A DNA stretch of 8,855 nucleotides, from assembly GCA_023458615.1 (NCBI GenBank), contig JAEWYV010000002.1, forward strand, positions 1 through 8,855, in the 5' to 3' direction. Source of the DNA: Bacillota bacterium. Lineage in GTDB: Bacteria; Bacillota; Clostridia; Christensenellales; CAG-138. The position numbers and the translations under genes are program-made. The notes under the pieces were generated by a model. It did not search any database and had not been told where the DNA came from. It saw only the letters and a program-made list of their open reading frames with translations. This document shows positions 5,996-8,855 of this stretch, in pieces (the first letter of the stretch is position 1; each line of letters opens with the position of its first letter).

Positions 5996-7882
5996 CTAAT
6001 CCACGACCTCAACCCCTGCGACCAGATAGCGCATCTTGATAATATCCGCAGGCTGCGGATCGCTATGCGCAGGAATGCGGACAACGCCCTCGTTATCCGT
6101 CACCGGGCCGTGGAAGGGGTTGTACAGATTCCTTGCGATGCTGCCGCGCAGATAGCGCACGAGATTATTTGGCGTGCCGCTCGACCAACTGCCGAGGCGA
6201 ACATCCACCACGCCGCCGCCAAGACCCCACCAAAAGCTGGTGATGGGCGATTCATTCTGATCTATGCCGATCAAGGCGCTAAGACTCCCGTTGAGATAGC
6301 TCCTCACCATAGCGGTATAAAACCGCTCCCAGTTCCAGTCCGGCGCGGCGAGATAGCGAACCGGCGTCCCATCCGGAGCCACCGAGATCAGCGCGGAGAA
6401 TGCAGTATACGGCAGTTCCGGCAGAGAAAGCGCGGGATAGTGCGGCGTTAAAACAACATCCGCGCCCATTTCAGCGGCGGTTTTGACGCCGAGCTGGCAG
6501 GTTGCCGTGTCTTTTGGGTCAACGTTACGTGTGACCATGAGAACCCTTGCCTCCGGACGAACAGTATGCACGCCGATGGCAAACGCGTTGATGTCCGAGG
6601 TGAAGCGCGCATAACTCAAATGCGGGGTGATATAGGCGACCGTACCGCTCTTTGTGTGTTGCCCCGCGGCAACGCCGCAGAGGAACACCGCCTCATGATA
6701 TCGTCCGAAATAGGTGTGCAGCCGGTAATGATGCTGCATGCGAGAGTAAACCAACGTAAGGCAATTCGGGTGCTCCAGGGCAAATCGAAGTACGGGGTTC
6801 ATCAGCGACGGGGTGGTGACGAACAAGAGCCCTGCATCTCCCGCCTCCTGACACAGCAGGTCATAGGCCTCGTCCCGCTCCGGCAGGTCCAGCACGCGGG
6901 AGTCCACCTTTTCGCCAAGCTCCGCCTGCATCGCAAGCCGCCCCTGTTCATGTGCGCCGAGCCAGTTGTTTTGCGCGCGCTCGCCGGAGAAGGCAAACAC
7001 AACCTTCGGGTTACGGTGTACAGGCAATAGGCGCGCGAACAAGGAGGGTTCTGCGGCCTCTGATTCCTCTTCCAAAACAAGGCGCGGCTCTGGCGGGTGC
7101 ACCAGAATATCCAGCTGCGGCTTGAGCGTTAGGATACGCGCGGTTAGTTCATCGTGCATGATGCCGACGGGAAAACCATAGATATGCAGATATTCTAGAA
7201 ACGCGTCCCCGAGGGAGAGCGTGCAGTTTGTCAGGAGATAAGCCGACTCAAAGCGCGTATAGAGACCGTTATAGTCCGGCGGATCCAGCGAGGGCTCCAA
7301 CTCGGCAATCAGGCGCTGCTCAATGCGATAAAGCCGCTCATACTTTCGCGCTTCGGAAAGCTCAATATCGCTGAATACGCCCTTCTTGCTATAGGCAAGA
7401 AAGGTATAATACCGCTGAATGTCTGCGTCGTTTTCATCCCACTGCGGAATCAAACGGATGATCTCCGCCTCAAACGAGCTGGCCTCGAAATACTTCAACA
7501 CGCTTACGCGTTTGTTACCTTCGGCAACGTAATATTTCCAGAGATATTCGTAGACGCGGATCGGATCGCGGATGCCGCTCTCCAGATGCGCGTCGCAAAG
7601 GTTGATCCACTTGTTGGCAAACTCCGTGTCCGAACTCAGCAGCGGCATAAAATTTGCGGCAAACGAGTTGGAGCGGCTTGCCTGATAGGTGCCGACGATG
7701 CGGTTGAGCGAGATGGGACGCATGGATTGGGCGACGACGGCAAGCACGCCGTTTTCCTCACGCTTGGAGTCGAGCACGGGAATCAGTCCGCTCTCACCAC
7801 GCGCGCGCCGGGCGGCAAATTCCTTTTGTCCGCGTTTTCGCGCGCGGTCATATTCTTCATATCCTCTGCTGATTGGGCTCAT
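5996..7882 (-). CDS. ParB-like N-terminal domain fused to a BMP/PnrA-like substrate-binding domain
   Basis: The 628-residue protein has two parts. Residues about 55-145 look like a ParB/sulfiredoxin-type domain: PISLNRIVGTYQASR matches the first strand region, and RDPIRV followed by VAEGNKRVSVLKYF matches the ParB 'GERR' nucleotide-binding motif. A charged helical linker with YER-rich stretches follows (150-290). Residues about 292-628 resemble the BMP family (PnrA/Med/TmpC, nucleoside-binding proteins of ABC importers): KVVFAFSG start, YFGRYHEAVFLCGVAAG at 391-407, INAFAIGV at 431-438, MGADVVL at 472-478, and a WWGLGGGVVDV segment at 551-561. There is no signal peptide or lipobox; the N-terminus (MSPISRGYEEYDRARKRG) is charged, so it should be cytoplasmic, unlike true importer subunits. 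I remember similar clostridial proteins of unknown function. A ligand-sensing regulator is inferred, not shown. Start: GAGG seven bases upstream. Confidence 0.85.
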   Translation of the reverse strand: MSPISRGYEEYDRARKRGQKEFAARRARGESGLIPVLDSKREENGVLAVVAQSMRPISLNRIVGTYQASRSNSFAANFMPLLSSDTEFANKWINLCDAHLESGIRDPIRVYEYLWKYYVAEGNKRVSVLKYFEASSFEAEIIRLIPQWDENDADIQRYYTFLAYSKKGVFSDIELSEARKYERLYRIEQRLIAELEPSLDPPDYNGLYTRFESAYLLTNCTLSLGDAFLEYLHIYGFPVGIMHDELTARILTLKPQLDILVHPPEPRLVLEEESEAAEPSLFARLLPVHRNPKVVFAFSGERAQNNWLGAHEQGRLAMQAELGEKVDSRVLDLPERDEAYDLLCQEAGDAGLLFVTTPSLMNPVLRFALEHPNCLTLVYSRMQHHYRLHTYFGRYHEAVFLCGVAAGQHTKSGTVAYITPHLSYARFTSDINAFAIGVHTVRPEARVLMVTRNVDPKDTATCQLGVKTAAEMGADVVLTPHYPALSLPELPYTAFSALISVAPDGTPVRYLAAPDWNWERFYTAMVRSYLNGSLSALIGIDQNESPITSFWWGLGGGVVDVRLGSWSSGTPNNLVRYLRGSIARNLYNPFHGPVTDNEGVVRIPAHSDPQPADIIKMRYLVAGVEVVD

Positions 7883-7908
7883 ATGGTTACCTCATGGTCA
7901 TTCCTGAT

Positions 7909-7926
7909 TCTGCCGTAACGGGCAGA
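7909..7926. other. Small hairpin between the metallophosphoesterase and BMP-like genes
   Basis: TCTGCCG TAA CGG(G)CAGA can fold into a seven-base-pair stem with one bulged G. It sits in the 68-base gap between the two minus-strand genes and is not followed by a U-run, so it should not end transcription. It could mark an mRNA processing or stability point in a two-gene transcript, or be without function. Confidence 0.35.
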
Positions 7927-7950
7927 CAGATCAACAACGGCACGAAGGAT

Positions 7951-8568
7951 TCATGCCGGCTTGTCCGGGAACTCCATCTCTGTGATGTAATAGTTATATC
8001 CGTTGATTACGGTGGTTTCATTGTATTCCATGACGCGCTTGGACCCGATGGAATAGGTTAAATGCTGATGTCCGTGCAGATGATAGCGCGGTTTGTATTT
8101 ATCGATGAGCTTCACGAATGTTTCAAATCCCTCGTGGAATCGGTCGTCGCCATCGCCGATGCCCGCAGCGGGCGCATGCGTGACCAGCACGTCAAATCCT
8201 CTTCGAAGGGAAGAGGCAAGCGAAGCTTTTAGGACGCGTAGATTCATCTCCCGTTCGGAATAGTGGTTTGGCGCGGGTGTGGAACTCTTGCAGCCGCCGA
8301 AGCCGACAAAGCGCACACCTTTGACGACGACGGGCTTCTCCTCAAGATCGGTGCACCCCTCTGGTGGGGTTTGCTCATAGCGCGCGTCGTGATTGCCGCG
8401 CACAAACAGCAGCGGTGCAGGGATCATCGTCACTAGAAACGATAGATACTCCGGCTTCAAATCTCCGCAGGAAATAATAACGTCGATGCCCTGCAGGGCC
8501 TTTGCGTCAAAATAGTCCCAGAGGTATTCACTTTCATGGTCTGAAACGATCAGGGCTTTGAGTTTCAT
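7951..8568 (-). CDS. Calcineurin-like metallophosphoesterase, YfcE-like
   Basis: The 205-residue product is a compact cytoplasmic phosphoesterase that should bind two divalent metals and hydrolyse phosphodiesters or phosphomonoesters. Visible metal motifs are SD at 9-10, CGDL at 34-37, GNHD at 58-61, TH at 130-131, and HLHGHQH at 163-169. The first motif reads D10-H11-E12 where most relatives have D-x-H, so one metal ligand may be altered or supplied differently. I recall the same departure in related clostridial proteins, so it is probably a subfamily trait rather than damage. The start fits the family (first strand KALIVSD), but no Shine-Dalgarno sequence lies at normal distance; the nearest GGA is about 16 bases away. 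It precedes the ParB/BMP-like gene by 68 bases on the same strand, and the two are probably co-transcribed. Substrate unknown. Confidence 0.92.
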   Translation of the reverse strand: MKLKALIVSDHESEYLWDYFDAKALQGIDVIISCGDLKPEYLSFLVTMIPAPLLFVRGNHDARYEQTPPEGCTDLEEKPVVVKGVRFVGFGGCKSSTPAPNHYSEREMNLRVLKASLASSLRRGFDVLVTHAPAAGIGDGDDRFHEGFETFVKLIDKYKPRYHLHGHQHLTYSIGSKRVMEYNETTVINGYNYYITEMEFPDKPA

Positions 8569-8630
8569 TTGCGTTATAATTATTCCGTTCGTGTAAGGAT
8601 GGGCGGTGCCTGCACAGGAGAAAACGCGAG

Positions 8631-8663
8631 GTATCGTCTGACTGGGGGATATGTTAACGATAC
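8631..8663. promoter_or_regulatory. Inverted repeat GTATCGT-N19-ACGATAC, candidate operator
   Basis: Perfect 7-bp arms (8631-8637 and 8657-8663) with a 19-base spacer. The right arm coincides with the candidate -10 of the metallophosphoesterase promoter. A palindromic GTTAAC (8653-8658) and a CACG/CGTG pair (8663-8666/8673-8676) lie beside it. Regulator binding is inferred from position only. Confidence 0.35.
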
Positions 8664-8685
8664 ACGTTTACGCGTGGAAAGTAAA
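8657..8685 (-). promoter_or_regulatory. Candidate promoter of the metallophosphoesterase gene
   Basis: On the minus strand, TTTACT (8680-8685) and TATCGT (8657-8662) are 17 bases apart, each with two mismatches from consensus. This would give a leader of about 80 bases before the ATG at 8568. No better promoter is seen closer to the gene. Confidence 0.35.
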
Positions 8686-8715
8686 GCATGCAGCGCGGGC
8701 AGGCAGATAGGAAAA

Positions 8716-8740
8716 CCCGCCCGATTCAACGCCGGGCGGG
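8716..8740 (-). terminator. GC-rich hairpin followed by TTTT on the minus strand
   Basis: CCCGCCCG (8716-8723) pairs perfectly with CGGGCGGG (8733-8740) around a 9-base loop. Read on the minus strand the stem is followed by TTTTCC, the form of a Rho-independent terminator, which suggests a minus-strand gene ending just to the right. Read on the plus strand it ends 10 bases before an ATG at 8751 and touches a GGGGG ribosome-binding-like run, so it could instead shape the leader of a plus-strand gene. Confidence 0.5.
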
Positions 8741-8750
8741 GGAAGATCAT

Positions 8751-8855
8751 ATGATGGCGATGGAAAAACATGTGGTAAAGGAACTATGCATGATAGAGCT
8801 TTTTGAGCGCATTCATGCCGTGCAGAATGCAAAGGCGAACATTTTGCGCGGCGGC
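8751..8855 (+). CDS. Possible start of an unidentified plus-strand gene (partial, alternative to the minus-strand reading)
   Basis: An ATG at 8751 (or 8754, 8760) opens a frame of 35 codons that runs off the right edge, beginning MMAMEKHVVKELC and continuing as a plausible amphipathic helix. A GGGGG run (8738-8742) eight bases upstream could serve as a wobble-paired ribosome binding site, and first codon positions are purine-rich, as in real genes. Against it, no plus-strand promoter is evident in 8640-8740, and the hairpin just upstream is oriented as a minus-strand terminator. No family is recognised. Confidence 0.37.
   Translation, partial: MMAMEKHVVKELCMIELFERIHAVQNAKANILRGG
8784..8855 (-). 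CDS. Possible C-terminal end of an unidentified minus-strand gene (partial)
   Basis: Entering from the right edge, a minus-strand frame runs 23 codons to a TAG at 8784-8786, ending in MNALKKLYHA. The terminator-like hairpin with TTTT lies 43 bases further on, and the neighbouring genes are on the same strand, which favours this reading. The peptide looks like an amphipathic C-terminal helix but I cannot place it in a family. It is mutually exclusive with the plus-strand reading from 8751, whose codons are in exact antisense register. Only the sequence to the right would decide. Confidence 0.4.
   Translation of the reverse strand, partial: AAAQNVRLCILHGMNALKKLYHA

Noticed and set aside
8569..8754. 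61-codon plus-strand frame beginning next to the metallophosphoesterase start
   Set aside because: No ribosome binding site, it crosses the inverted repeats and the GC-rich hairpin, and its product has no recognisable features.

Overview
This looks like an ordinary chromosomal stretch from a low- to mid-GC Gram-positive bacterium, most likely a gut or anaerobic clostridial Bacillota. The basis is strong AGGAGG-type ribosome binding sites, a lipobox lipoprotein with a polymorphic-repeat beta-helix body, an iron-dependent butanol-type alcohol dehydrogenase, and a leaderless BMP-family protein with a ParB-like front end. That last architecture I associate with Clostridia from memory. G+C looks close to one half by eye. 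No species can be named from the sequence. I see no mobile element, CRISPR array, tRNA or rRNA.

Layout, left to right. Bases 1-632 hold the 5' part of a minus-strand membrane protein with a Lys/Ala-rich tail, cut by the left edge. Bases 633-913 are a divergent promoter region with candidate operators. An Fe-dependent alcohol dehydrogenase (914-2095, +) converges on a NagD-type HAD phosphatase (2169-2942, -), with one shared terminator between them. Bases 2943-3246 are a second divergent intergenic region with alternative hairpins. A surface lipoprotein (3247-4638, +) then converges on a DegT/DnrJ/EryC1 aminotransferase (4707-5828, -), again with a shared terminator, here a 14-bp stem with a GAAA loop. 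Upstream of the aminotransferase, on the same strand, lie the ParB-like/BMP-like protein (5996-7882) and a metallophosphoesterase (7951-8568). The last ~290 bases hold a regulatory region, a GC-rich hairpin, and the edge of one more gene whose strand I cannot settle.

The genes do not form one recognisable pathway. The firmest units are the probable metallophosphoesterase-BMP/ParB pair (68 nt apart, no terminator between) and the two convergent pairs. The aminotransferase has its own candidate promoter but could also receive read-through from the BMP-like gene, since I see no terminator in the 167-nt gap. I found no clearly new system. The most unusual object is the 628-residue protein joining a ParB-type fold to a PnrA/Med-like periplasmic-binding domain without any export signal, next to a metallophosphoesterase with a divergent first metal motif.
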